Shown here in pieces: positions 7,309 through 15,845 of a stretch of DNA of 28,054 bases. The notes beneath the pieces were generated by a model. That model had not been told where the DNA came from, searched no databases, and was given only the letters and a program-made list of their open reading frames with translations. How positions within the stretch are numbered: the stretch's first letter is position 1; the number at the start of each line of letters is the position of its first letter. Source of the DNA: JAWXBR01 sp034440235 (lineage in GTDB: Bacteria; Bacteroidota; Ignavibacteria; Kapaibacteriales; Kapaibacteriaceae); assembly GCA_034440235.1 (NCBI GenBank), contig JAWXBR010000038.1, positions 1-28,054 of the forward strand, written 5' to 3'. The position numbers and the translations under genes were made by a program.

Positions 7309-9596
7309 CACTGTCTCACTACCAGTGGTAGGGTACGATTCAAAAGAGTCGATCGCACGTCCACGTAATACGTAGCTGTTTGCTGTCCGTGCAAGTCAAG
7401 CGGGATGATATACGATCCCGGTAAAAACACTTCTGCCTGAAAATGCAGCACACTACGGCCTAGAGCGTCACGCATTGTGACACTCACTTCTGTTGTGTCG
7501 CTTACAACCAGTGCAATCGAGGCACGTTCTGAAGCAGGGTTTGGAAACACTTCAGCTTGAATTGCAAGTGTTCCACCAGAGGTTTTATAATCCAGTCCGC
7601 AGATTGAGTCGAGAGCATACAATCCGGATGTCGTGCGCACATCGAGTACTGAAACACAACCAGCATTTCCAAATGTTGTTGTTGAATTGGCTAATGCAAG
7701 TTCTGAAGATATCTGACTTCCCAGAAACGTGTTAAACACAAGGTAGACCAAGGTGTCGCGCGGTACGAAGTTGCCGTTTTTATCGAGCTCGATCTTGACA
7801 ACACCTCTAGGAGATTCGGTAGCCTGTACTGTAATCGAGCCTTCACTTGCTGTTCCCTGAGTTCGAATGGATTCGAATTTGAGCAACGACGGGTTGAATG
7901 TAGCGGTGAACGCCGTTCGGTTTGTTAGCGCCACAGAAGCACCATCAACGATCAGAGGTATGCTAACACGCGAGCCTGGACGTGAAGTAATCCGTGCGGG
8001 GAACGATGCGAAGGTTGAGTCGCGTGGGACAATCTGTGCACGATACACTACCTCGACACGACTCGTAAGCGCATTGGTGAACAACGTAATTAATCCACTA
8101 TCGGCTCCGACCTCTGTAGAGTTATACGTCAGCAAGAGGTCAGTCGACCCGCCGGGATTAACCGTAAAGCTCACAGCGTTCGTGCTAACAGCTCCTGTTC
8201 CTTGTGCGATGACAATGGAGTCCACTTTTAGTAGTGCATTCCCAACATTCGCAACACGCAATGTTCGTTCGCTTCTCGAGGCACAGCCAGGTAGATGTAC
8301 AATCGTTCCGAAGTCAATAGATGCAGGCACCTGCAGCTGCGGACGTTGTCCGAAACCACGGAGGTAAACAGTAAACGTGTTCGCACCATCGGGAATGCCT
8401 TTGATGTTTCTCCGCTTGATGTCCGTCGTCAACACATATGCAGAACGATGATCACCGGAGGATGTGGGCGAAAACGCTACGGTCAACGTGTCGAAATCGC
8501 CGCGTCCCGCGCCCCCTCCTCGGCCCCCTGACCAGCGTTGTCGAATCGGAAATGCAAGTGTGTCGCGCACCAGTCCAACGTGACGTTCGTCATCATAACC
8601 AAGGTTAAGATTGCCATCATTTTTAATGACGATGGTGCCCACAACGCTCGAGCCGTTGGCAGGAACTTCTAGGAAGTCAACTACAATGCCTCCTATTGTG
8701 TCGCGCGAGAAAATTGCAGTTGGAACACCTTCTGCCTTATCAAATTTGATGCGTTGCTCGACGCCAACTCCCGATAATCCAACCACTACAGAATCGATTG
8801 GCGATGTATCGGTGGCTTTGTAGCGGACGATGAAATCCAAGCTGTCAAATCCAAGATTTTCAGGTTCATAAACAGCCGTCCACTCAATAGAGTCACGTCC
8901 AGCGAAAATCACTTGTGAAAATGTCGTTACTCGAAGCTCGGGCTGTTGGGTTGTTATCTGAGTTCTTGGTCGAGAAATCTGCGTGTCGATCGTAATAGGT
9001 GCTTGCGAAACATTTCGGATTCTGTATTTGAGACTTGGTACGGGATTCGGATGAACGTATACCGAATCGAAGGGAAGTCTTTTAGTTGTTGACGCCAGTG
9101 GATGTGTTGTCTTTAGTGCTCGCAAAAGAAATACTTTACTTACACCTGGACCCGTATTGTCTCCGAGTTTAACAATCTTGAGAAATAGACGAGCCTCTGC
9201 AATTGTGTCCGGAGGAAAAAGACTATTGTCTTTGAACGCTTTGAATATTAATCTGAACGATCGTGTCGAATCGGGGGGAATAACAAACGGCAACGCATCA
9301 TCTGCACCGAACTCTTCTTTGCGCGGATGCGAGGGTTCAACATCGGGTGTATTCAGAATAACAAAGAAGGGGTCGAGGTTAAGCGGTATTGTGACCGAAT
9401 AGGGCGATCGATTGCGAACTGTAAATGTTCGGTATACAGGAAACCCTTCGAGTGTGACGTCGAAGTCGATGACCGTGTCAAGCTTATCTGTTTCGTCCCA
9501 ATAAATGTCTACGTCTGGCTGTGCAACAGCAATGCCTGCGTGTAGCAGCAGGCATAGGAAAATAAATGCGAACCGATGTAAGGCGTTGTGATTCAT
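7308..9596 (-). CDS. Large secreted protein with Hydin-like, cohesin-like and T9SS-like C-terminal domains
   Basis: The ATG at 9596 gives 762 residues with a signal peptide (MNHNALHRFAFIFLCLLLHA, ending AVAQ). Several ASPM/SPD-2/Hydin-like ('choice-of-anchor D') sandwiches follow, roughly residues 30-525: FPVYRTFTVRNRSPYSVTIP, a KNDGNLNLGY stretch, and DFGTIVHLPGCASRSERTLR. About 540-665 looks cohesin-like: RPGSRVSIPLIVDG, then TFNPSLLKFESI, and GVVKIELDKNG. The last ~80 residues (VFPNPASERASIAL, then RDALGRSVLHF, YYVDVRS) match type A T9SS sorting domains. A Gly-rich GGRGGGAGRGD loop sits near 357-367. It lies 64 bases after nuoN and overlaps the barrel gene downstream. A secreted surface-attached role is likely; ligand unknown. 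Confidence 0.8.
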   Translation of the reverse strand: MNHNALHRFAFIFLCLLLHAGIAVAQPDVDIYWDETDKLDTVIDFDVTLEGFPVYRTFTVRNRSPYSVTIPLNLDPFFVILNTPDVEPSHPRKEEFGADDALPFVIPPDSTRSFRLIFKAFKDNSLFPPDTIAEARLFLKIVKLGDNTGPGVSKVFLLRALKTTHPLASTTKRLPFDSVYVHPNPVPSLKYRIRNVSQAPITIDTQISRPRTQITTQQPELRVTTFSQVIFAGRDSIEWTAVYEPENLGFDSLDFIVRYKATDTSPIDSVVVGLSGVGVEQRIKFDKAEGVPTAIFSRDTIGGIVVDFLEVPANGSSVVGTIVIKNDGNLNLGYDDERHVGLVRDTLAFPIRQRWSGGRGGGAGRGDFDTLTVAFSPTSSGDHRSAYVLTTDIKRRNIKGIPDGANTFTVYLRGFGQRPQLQVPASIDFGTIVHLPGCASRSERTLRVANVGNALLKVDSIVIAQGTGAVSTNAVSFTVNPGGSTDLLLTYNSTEVGADSGLITLFTNALTSRVEVVYRAQIVPRDSTFASFPARITSRPGSRVSIPLIVDGASVALTNRTAFTATFNPSLLKFESIRTQGTASEGSITVQATESPRGVVKIELDKNGNFVPRDTLVYLVFNTFLGSQISSELALANSTTTFGNAGCVSVLDVRTTSGLYALDSICGLDYKTSGGTLAIQAEVFPNPASERASIALVVSDTTEVSVTMRDALGRSVLHFQAEVFLPGSYIIPLDLHGQQTATYYVDVRSTLLNRTLPLVVRQ

Positions 9597-9660
9597 GCCT
9601 GCCAAGAGACCTTGCTGTGTGGGGCAAGTTACAGACGGAGACAACGCTTCCTCCGTGCAG

Positions 9661-11097
9661 TTACCACGAATGAAAAATGTTCAACAAGACCTGCGGAAAG
9701 ACACCGAGTAGGATAATAGCCGCAGAACTCACAATAAGTGTAATGCCTGCTAATCCTGGTCTTGCTGTAAGGGGCTCTCCTGAAGGGTCCTGGAAGTACA
9801 TGCGAACAATTAGTCCGAGATAGAAATACGCCGAAATCACCGAGGAGACTACACCAACGATTGCGAGCCAGGTGTACCCAGATTCGATAGCAGTCATGAA
9901 AAGCAGGTACTTTCCGAAGAATCCTGCGAACGGTGGAATGCCTGCAAGGGCGAACATGAACATCGCCATCAATGCAGCAAGCACTGGCTGTTTGTGATGC
10001 AGACCGGCATAATCCTTCATGTCCAGGAAGTGTTCGTTGTTTCGCTCGAGCAAACCAACAATGACAAACGCTCCCATTTGCATAAACGTATACACTGTTG
10101 CGTAGTACACGATAGCATCTTGTCCTGCTATACCACCAGTGACGATACCGATAAGCATGTAGCCAGCATGAGCAATCGACGAGTATGCAAGCATACGTTT
10201 CACGTTGCTCTGAGCAATTGCAGTGATATTTCCGAGCAACATTGTTATGGCTGCAATGATTGCAACCATGAGCGGGAGATTCGAAAGAGCGCCATTTACG
10301 GCTCCACTTGGCATGAGGGCAGCAAACACAGGTATGAAGGCGCTAAATGCAGCGGCCTTACCTGCAGTGCTCATGTACGCCGACACGACAGTAGGTGCAC
10401 CCTCGTATACGTCTGGAGCCCATTGGTGAAATGGAAATGCAGCAATCTTAAAGCTCAGTCCAACAGTCAACAGCGTTACACCAACGACGAACAGCGCTGG
10501 AAAGAACACTCCACCACCAAGAACCACTTTTGAAATAACGTCGTACTGAAGAGAGTTGGTACTACCATAAACAAGCGCCATTCCATACACTAGGAAGCCT
10601 GTCGAGAATGCGCCAAGCAGGAAGTACTTCAACGCGGCTTCAACGCTTCGAATGTTCGTGCGCATGAACCCAGTGAGCACATAAAATGATAGCGACATCA
10701 ACTCGATGCCAATGAAGAGTGTTATGAGACTATTGGCATGCGCCATAAGCATCATGCCAGCGACGGACGATACTAACAATGTATAGAATTCGTCCAGTTC
10801 AACGTTTTCGCGTTGTAAGTAGGGGCGCGCAGCGAACATCGTCAACATGCCAGTAACGCAGAACAACACATCGAAATAGTTTGCATAGCCGCCAAGCGTA
10901 ATCATACCCTCGAACGCATAGCCTTTGTGTCCAGCAGTAACAATAGCAAGCAATGCTGTCACTGCTAACGTGCCAACGTAATACCCGAATACAAGGCGCG
11001 TGTTTTCGCGCACAAATGCCTGGATAACAATACCCACTGCACCCAGCGCGAGCCAGATGACAATGAGTGGAAGGGATCCGAAGATGTCGATGTTCAT
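9661..11097 (-). CDS. nuoN: NADH-quinone oxidoreductase subunit N
   Basis: This 478-residue, almost entirely hydrophobic protein is an antiporter-like subunit of the complex I membrane arm. Diagnostic stretches are LITLFIGIELMSLSFYVLTG (conserved Glu in a transmembrane helix), SVEAALKYFLLGAFSTGFLV, LSFKIAAFPFHQWAPDVYEG (conserved Lys and HQW) and YMSTAGKAAAFSAF, then VKRMLAYSSIAHAGYMLIGI. Length and motif order match NuoN, and APDVYEGAP is typical of N rather than L or M. The start is the ATG at 11097, with AGGA about 11 bases upstream and 12 bases after the nuoM stop. It takes part in proton translocation coupled to NADH:quinone (or ferredoxin:quinone) oxidoreduction. Confidence 0.95.
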   Translation of the reverse strand: MNIDIFGSLPLIVIWLALGAVGIVIQAFVRENTRLVFGYYVGTLAVTALLAIVTAGHKGYAFEGMITLGGYANYFDVLFCVTGMLTMFAARPYLQRENVELDEFYTLLVSSVAGMMLMAHANSLITLFIGIELMSLSFYVLTGFMRTNIRSVEAALKYFLLGAFSTGFLVYGMALVYGSTNSLQYDVISKVVLGGGVFFPALFVVGVTLLTVGLSFKIAAFPFHQWAPDVYEGAPTVVSAYMSTAGKAAAFSAFIPVFAALMPSGAVNGALSNLPLMVAIIAAITMLLGNITAIAQSNVKRMLAYSSIAHAGYMLIGIVTGGIAGQDAIVYYATVYTFMQMGAFVIVGLLERNNEHFLDMKDYAGLHHKQPVLAALMAMFMFALAGIPPFAGFFGKYLLFMTAIESGYTWLAIVGVVSSVISAYFYLGLIVRMYFQDPSGEPLTARPGLAGITLIVSSAAIILLGVFPQVLLNIFHSW

Positions 11098-11109
11098 GAA
11101 TCCAGATTC

Positions 11110-12633
11110 CTATTTGGTGCGGCTGAAGCCCTTAACATTTTCGACCGACTCGACGACGGCGCGCACGCTCTTCTCCGACAGATCCATAAAGACACGGGGC
11201 TGGACGCCAATCCATACGATGAAGATGACGATGGGTACGAGTTGCCAGTACTCGATTTTATTCAGGTCGCGCAGATGATGATTCGCGGGGTTGTCATTCG
11301 CGCCGAACATGACACGCTGAAACATCCACAGTAGATAACAAGCGGCAAAAATCACCCCTGTTGAAGCCACAATAGCGTATGCCCATGAGTTTAAAAACGG
11401 ACTTGTAAAGGCGCCAACAAGTGTTAGGTATTCACCAATGAAGCCGTTGAGTCCTGGTAAGCCAACACTTGCAAACATTGCGATTGCAAAGAGCACTGCG
11501 AAGTGGGGCATCACCTTGGTAATACCTCCGTACTCAGAAATCTCACGTGTGTGTCTACGATCGTACAACACACCTACGCACAAGAAGAGCATTCCTGTAG
11601 AAAGTCCGTGGTTAACCATCTGAATCACAGCACCTTGAACACCTTCGACTGTGAGCGAGAAAATTCCAAGTACTACGAAGCCGAGGTGACTAACCGATGA
11701 ATAGGCAACGAGCTTCTTGATGTCGGTTTGGACCATAGCCACCAGAGCCCCATACACGATGCCTATGACTGCAAGTATGCTAATAGGACCGGCTAGCTCT
11801 GCCGAGCTCTGCGGAAACAATTCAAGATTGAAACGAATGAGTCCGTATGTCCCCAGCTTTAGCAACACAGCCGCCAGTATTACAGAGCCTGCCGTAGGCG
11901 CCTGCACGTGTGCGTCGGGCAACCACGTATGCAATGGGAACAATGGCACCTTAATCATAAACGACAAGGCAAACGCGAGGAAAAGCCAGATCTGGTATTC
12001 AAGTGGTATCTGCGGTCCGATAAGCTTCAGTTTCATCAAGTCTGTTGTGAAGCCAGCTCCGAGACCCTGTGCAAAGAATCCTAGCCAGATAATGGCAACG
12101 AGCATTAGCAACGAACCAACCAGTGTATACAGGAAGAACTTTATCGCAGCGTAGATCTTGTCCTTACCACCCCAAACGCCGATGATGAAATACATCGGTA
12201 TGAGGATAAGCTCCCAGAAAACGTAGAATAGAAACGTGTCAAGCGCTATAAACACACCCGTCATGCCGAACTGCAGCAATAACAGCAGCGAGTAGTAAAG
12301 CTTTTCGTGTTTGTTAATCGGACCCCATGATGCCAGAATCGCAATGGGCATCATGAATGTCGTAAGAAGAAGAAGTAGGAGCGACGTGCCATCGATGCCA
12401 ATACGGAATCCCGCATCCAATGCCGGAATCCACTGCTGAGAGATGGAAAACTGCATGGCGGCCGTACTTCGATCGAAATTCGGAAGCATGCCTAGGGCAG
12501 CGATAAACGTTAGAATTGACACGACAAGAGCCGTGATTTTCAGCGCTTTTTTTTCATCACTATTGATGAAAAGCAGGGCGAGTGACCCTACTAGCGGAAT
12601 GAAAAGTGTTAACAACAGGGCGGACGTGCCCAT
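11110..12633 (-). CDS. nuoM: NADH-quinone oxidoreductase subunit M
   Basis: The gene encodes 507 residues from the ATG at 12633; a longer open frame to 12708 has no support and would start with a non-homologous tail. Key stretches are FYVFWELILIPMYFIIGVWG (conserved Glu), FALSFMIKVPLFPLHTWLPD followed by AHVQAPTAGS (conserved Lys plus the HTWLPDAH signature), VLLKLGTYGLIRF and DIKKLVAYSSVSHLGFVVLG. These identify an antiporter-like membrane-arm subunit of complex I, and the HTWLPDAHVQAPTAGSV run is typical of NuoM. About 14 transmembrane helices are expected. NuoL and the rest of the complex are not upstream; a histidine-kinase gene diverges instead. Confidence 0.95.
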   Translation of the reverse strand: MGTSALLLTLFIPLVGSLALLFINSDEKKALKITALVVSILTFIAALGMLPNFDRSTAAMQFSISQQWIPALDAGFRIGIDGTSLLLLLLTTFMMPIAILASWGPINKHEKLYYSLLLLLQFGMTGVFIALDTFLFYVFWELILIPMYFIIGVWGGKDKIYAAIKFFLYTLVGSLLMLVAIIWLGFFAQGLGAGFTTDLMKLKLIGPQIPLEYQIWLFLAFALSFMIKVPLFPLHTWLPDAHVQAPTAGSVILAAVLLKLGTYGLIRFNLELFPQSSAELAGPISILAVIGIVYGALVAMVQTDIKKLVAYSSVSHLGFVVLGIFSLTVEGVQGAVIQMVNHGLSTGMLFLCVGVLYDRRHTREISEYGGITKVMPHFAVLFAIAMFASVGLPGLNGFIGEYLTLVGAFTSPFLNSWAYAIVASTGVIFAACYLLWMFQRVMFGANDNPANHHLRDLNKIEYWQLVPIVIFIVWIGVQPRVFMDLSEKSVRAVVESVENVKGFSRTK

Positions 12634-12673
12634 ACATATCCGTCTGTTCGTTAAGGAGGGATCAAAAAGCGGC

Positions 12674-12681
12674 CAAATATA
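12674..12681 (-). promoter_or_regulatory. Candidate Bacteroidota-type -7 box for nuoM
   Basis: The minus strand reads TATATTTG, an exact TAnnTTTG, 41 bases before the nuoM ATG. No convincing -33 TTTG is present at the right distance, so this is weaker than the box at 6455. Confidence 0.3.
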
Positions 12682-12777
12682 CCAAAGAACCACCTTTAGA
12701 ATCTGCATGAATAGGTCAATTACATACCGTATCTTACGCGAATAGTATGGGCACTATCATTGATCGCACCGTCACTC

Positions 12778-14826
12778 ATGGGGGCTAGCGTGAGTGGAGA
12801 CGTAGGGGTGGTTTACGCAATTCGCGCGCGCCTGCGCAAAGAGTTGCTAGACGGCGATGACCCAGTGCGTGCTGCGGATGCTCTTGAAGAGACTGTAACC
12901 ATGGCCCGAGGCCTTGCTGCCCCCGCAGATCGCATCCTGTTCTATCAACTACTCGCCGAACATGCCACTAAAGCTAATACCGACGCCGCGCAGGCATGGA
13001 TAGACGAGGCGCGTCCGGTTGCCACCACATCTCCCACCAGTAAGGCGCTGCTCGATGTTGAGCAAGGGGCTCTGTGGGTTCGAGCTGGTCGTCATAGGGA
13101 CGCTGTTCAACTCCTTGAGGCAGCACGGGCATTCGTAAGTGAGATTAAAGATTCAGAATTGGCAGCCCGCATTTGGACGATGCTGGCATACTCCTACGAT
13201 GCATTAGACGACGTAGAACGCATGAATGAGACGTATGCGCATGCACTGCGCGTCCTCGAGGATGTGGCAGACCAGGTTGGTCTTGCCCGGATCTTCGTTC
13301 ATAATGCTGATTCGTTCTTACGACGCGGTCAGATCGATAGGGCGTTAGACTACCTCCTTCGAGCCGTTGCTATTTTTCGCGATGAACAGCAGTCTGACGA
13401 GTTAGCAAAAACTGCGTGCACTATTTCGGTATTATTCGCCCGCCAGGGTCAGGGTAATGGCGCCAGAATGCACCTTAGAGAAGGCATAGAGGCTGCCTCC
13501 GTAAATAATACGCCTGCCGTTATGGCCCATTGTCTGGTAGCTGCTGCAAGTGTGCACCTCGAACTCAACGATAGCGAGAGTGCCGAGACCGCACTCATTG
13601 AAGCTTTGGAGTATTCCAATAGAATGATGCTGACAAATATAGAGGGTCCGATTGCAGGCAAGCTTGGGTCATTGTACCGCAAGCAACGCCGTTTCGACGA
13701 AGCGTTACCTCTGCTTCAACGTGCTGTTGATCTTGGAACTACCCAGCCTTTTCCGGTTGATGAAGCAAACTGGTTGTTCGAACTTGGTGTTTTGTTCAGA
13801 AGCCAGGGTGCGCCACAACGTGCAATCCCCTACTTACAACGTGCACTTGTTCTGTATCGAGACCTTCATGCTCAGGCAGACATACAGACCGTTTTCATGG
13901 AGCTAGCCCATGCACAGGCCGAACTCGATCTGCATGCAGAAGCCATTGTAGCACTTGCCGCAGAGAGCAATTCGTTCCTTCAGGAACAGATTTCACGCGG
14001 CGAGCAAGCGCGTCGCGTAGCTACTGAAGAGACTGAGTTGTACGCGTTAAGAAGTGAGCTTGCCACCGCCCAGACGGCGGTTACAGCGCTTTCCGCTCAG
14101 GTCTCTCAATTGCAATCGGATAATGCAGATTTAGCTGATCTAATCTCGGAGAAAGACGAGTTTATGGCAGTGGCTGCCCACGACCTGCGTAATCCGTTGG
14201 GTGACCTTCGTTCCATGCTTCAAACAGTCATAGGGCATTTTACAGAGCTAAGTTCTGATGATGTGATTTCGATTTGCCGCGACCTGCTGACGACGACAAC
14301 TCGTATGCAAGCGACGGTGCATGCCTTCCTCGAGATCAGTCGCGAAGATGGGCGCTCAAAACACCTGCAGAACGAGACGATGGACCTCGTACGGCTTTCC
14401 TTTAGGGCTGTTGAACGTCATATAACGCGTGCGGAATCGAAAGACACTACACTTCGAGTATTACATGAAGAGTCAGCCTGGGCATCTGGCGATGCTTCGA
14501 TTGTCGAAGCCATTCTCGACAACCTCGTTTCGAACGCCATCAAATTTTCACCGCCCGGCACCATGATTACCATGGATGTAACCGGCGGATCGGCTCCGTC
14601 GATTCGAGTAATTGATGAAGGACCTGGAATCCCTGAAACCGAGAGAACAAAACTCTTCACGAAGTATTCTCGCTTAAGTACAAGGCCGACAGGTGGCGAA
14701 GAATCGCTCGGCTTGGGACTGTACCTTGCGCAGCGCATGGCTTCGCGAATTCAGGCTGTTCTTTCATACGAGCAGACCGCAACGACCGGTGCCTGCTTTA
14801 AGGTCGCCCTGCAACCTGTTGCATAG
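12778..14826 (+). CDS. Soluble TPR-containing sensor histidine kinase
   Basis: This is 682 residues from the ATG at 12778 (an in-frame TTG lies at 12760). Residues 1 to about 400 are helical TPR repeats, e.g. ARIWTMLAYSYDALDDVERM, GQIDRALDYLLRAVAIFRDE and RFDEALPLLQRAVDL. A coiled coil (about 405-455, ELYALRSELATAQTAVTAL) leads into HisKA with the phospho-acceptor H468 in AAHDLRNPLGDLRSML. The HATPase_c domain has the N box DNLVSNAIKFSP (581-592), G1 DEGPGIP (613-619), an F/TKYSRLS segment and G2 SLGLGLYLAQRM (from 643). There is no transmembrane segment, signal peptide or receiver domain, so it should be cytosolic, sense through TPR-protein contacts, and phosphorylate a response regulator encoded elsewhere. 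Divergent from nuoM across about 145 bases. Confidence 0.92.
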   Translation: MGASVSGDVGVVYAIRARLRKELLDGDDPVRAADALEETVTMARGLAAPADRILFYQLLAEHATKANTDAAQAWIDEARPVATTSPTSKALLDVEQGALWVRAGRHRDAVQLLEAARAFVSEIKDSELAARIWTMLAYSYDALDDVERMNETYAHALRVLEDVADQVGLARIFVHNADSFLRRGQIDRALDYLLRAVAIFRDEQQSDELAKTACTISVLFARQGQGNGARMHLREGIEAASVNNTPAVMAHCLVAAASVHLELNDSESAETALIEALEYSNRMMLTNIEGPIAGKLGSLYRKQRRFDEALPLLQRAVDLGTTQPFPVDEANWLFELGVLFRSQGAPQRAIPYLQRALVLYRDLHAQADIQTVFMELAHAQAELDLHAEAIVALAAESNSFLQEQISRGEQARRVATEETELYALRSELATAQTAVTALSAQVSQLQSDNADLADLISEKDEFMAVAAHDLRNPLGDLRSMLQTVIGHFTELSSDDVISICRDLLTTTTRMQATVHAFLEISREDGRSKHLQNETMDLVRLSFRAVERHITRAESKDTTLRVLHEESAWASGDASIVEAILDNLVSNAIKFSPPGTMITMDVTGGSAPSIRVIDEGPGIPETERTKLFTKYSRLSTRPTGGEESLGLGLYLAQRMASRIQAVLSYEQTATTGACFKVALQPVA

Positions 14827-14876
14827 CCTTGCAGCCAATTACATAGTCTTGTTATCCCGATAGTCGAGCAGGTCTT

Positions 14877-14910
14877 ATTAAAAACAGCAAACCCCGGACT
14901 AGCCGGGGCT
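14877..14910 (-). terminator. Rho-independent terminator of the 15030-28054 operon
   Basis: On the minus strand, AGCCCCGG-ctagt-CCGGGG is a 6-bp GC-only stem followed by TTTGCTGTTTTTAATAA. It lies about 120 bases after the last stop codon of the operon. The plus-strand reading has no T-tract. Confidence 0.7.
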
Positions 14911-14932
14911 CACTGTGACCTCAATTCGCACT
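14884..14932. repeat. GC-hairpin repeat, copy 1
   Basis: ACAGCAA, a CCCCGG...CCGGGG hairpin, a GCTC, then CTGTGACCTCAATTCGCACT. It is almost the same as copy 2 starting at 14959, including the 20 identical bases outside the hairpin, so this is a repeated unit and not only two similar stems. Confidence 0.8.
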
Positions 14933-14958
14933 GTCCCACTATTACGACTCCCCTTTAT

Positions 14959-15009
14959 ACAGCAAGGCCCCGGCAAGCCGGGGCTCTAACTGTGACCTCA
15001 ATTCGCACT
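14959..15009. repeat. GC-hairpin repeat, copy 2
   Basis: Second copy of the unit at 14884-14932, with two extra bases: ACAGCAAGG, CCCCGG-CAAG-CCGGGG, then the same 20-base flank. The hairpin has a CAAG tetraloop and at least 7 bp. It may terminate the minus-strand operon too, although its T-tail (CTTGCTGTATAAA) is weak. The remainder of the gap 14827-15029 has no gene I can support. Confidence 0.8.
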
Positions 15010-15029
15010 AGTGGTGTAAGGTGCGATCT

Positions 15030-15845
15030 TCAAAAACCGTATTTCCAAATGAAGCCAACGCGTGCGATGAAGCCGTTCAGCGCAGTTGGCGACGCAACAA
15101 TAGGCGTACCGCCCTGTAAAACGAAATACGGTGATATTAACTGATTTTTATACCCGAAAAGTCCGACCATGATGTCATGTCCAACCCCCAGCTGCATCCC
15201 AAATCTCACTCGCATGTCAGCCTCTGTTTTGAACTTGATGCTCGTCAATGCACGTCCAGGTTCACTACCCGTTGGAGTCTCAACTGGTAACTCGTGCTGC
15301 CACACGTAAACATCGGCAATAACAACGGGAACATCAACTGTAATTCCACCGAAAATGTAGGCCCCAGCCGGAGAAACCTGATACCGGACGAATGGTGCCA
15401 CCGTAGCATACCATGCCGTTAAATGGGTCTCAAATATAGCGTTGAAGGCGTAAATATCATTTGAAACTGGTGTATTCGATGTGCTTTGAATCGTTCGAAC
15501 CTCCCCAGCAAGCATGAGTCCGAAGGCTAGAGGCGACCGAAACGGACGATACTCGACGATTGGCCCCATTCCTGCCCCATATCCATAGCCCCCTTGCGTG
15601 TTAGCATTTAGGCGCACCGATCCTGGAGCATCGCTGCCAACATATTGAACGGTTAGTGTACCGAAGTTCTGTTGGTAAAAAGCGGATATGTTACCGCCTA
15701 CCCACCATTCTTCTCGTAAAACAAGCGAGTCACTAGAATCGAGAACTTCATCTCCTGAGCTCGTGCTGAAGCCTTGCGAGAGCATAGCTATGGTACCGCT
15801 TACAAAGCACAAGAGAACGACGAGATGAGAGAGCGCTCGTCTCAC
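15030..15845 (-). CDS. Outer-membrane beta-barrel protein (271 aa), last gene of the surface operon
   Basis: The gene starts at GTG (15845) within a GTGA overlap with the previous stop. A signal peptide (MRRALSHLVVLLCFVSGTIA) is followed by a short acidic linker and alternating barrel strands: EEWWVGGNISAFYQQNFGTL, then FGLMLAGEVRTIQ, APFVRYQVSPAGAYIFGG and MRVRFGMQLGVGHDIMVG. It ends ARVGFIWKYGF, with the terminal Phe and aromatic alternation of a BAM substrate. Length is nearly the same as the barrel at 6490-7308, but sequence likeness is slight by eye. As the last gene after seven secreted proteins it could be the outer-membrane anchor of the assembly, analogous to SprF/PorP-type partners of T9SS cargo. 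That is inference; no PorP/SprF signature is recognised. Confidence 0.75.
   Translation of the reverse strand: MRRALSHLVVLLCFVSGTIAMLSQGFSTSSGDEVLDSSDSLVLREEWWVGGNISAFYQQNFGTLTVQYVGSDAPGSVRLNANTQGGYGYGAGMGPIVEYRPFRSPLAFGLMLAGEVRTIQSTSNTPVSNDIYAFNAIFETHLTAWYATVAPFVRYQVSPAGAYIFGGITVDVPVVIADVYVWQHELPVETPTGSEPGRALTSIKFKTEADMRVRFGMQLGVGHDIMVGLFGYKNQLISPYFVLQGGTPIVASPTALNGFIARVGFIWKYGF

Noticed and set aside
9994..10533. Plus-strand open frame of 179 aa within nuoN
   Set aside because: Antisense shadow; Cys/His-rich composition with no domain, opposite a certain nuoN.
12634..12708. N-terminal extension of nuoM
   Set aside because: The NuoM N-terminal helix begins at the ATG at 12633; the extension would overlap the candidate promoter box.
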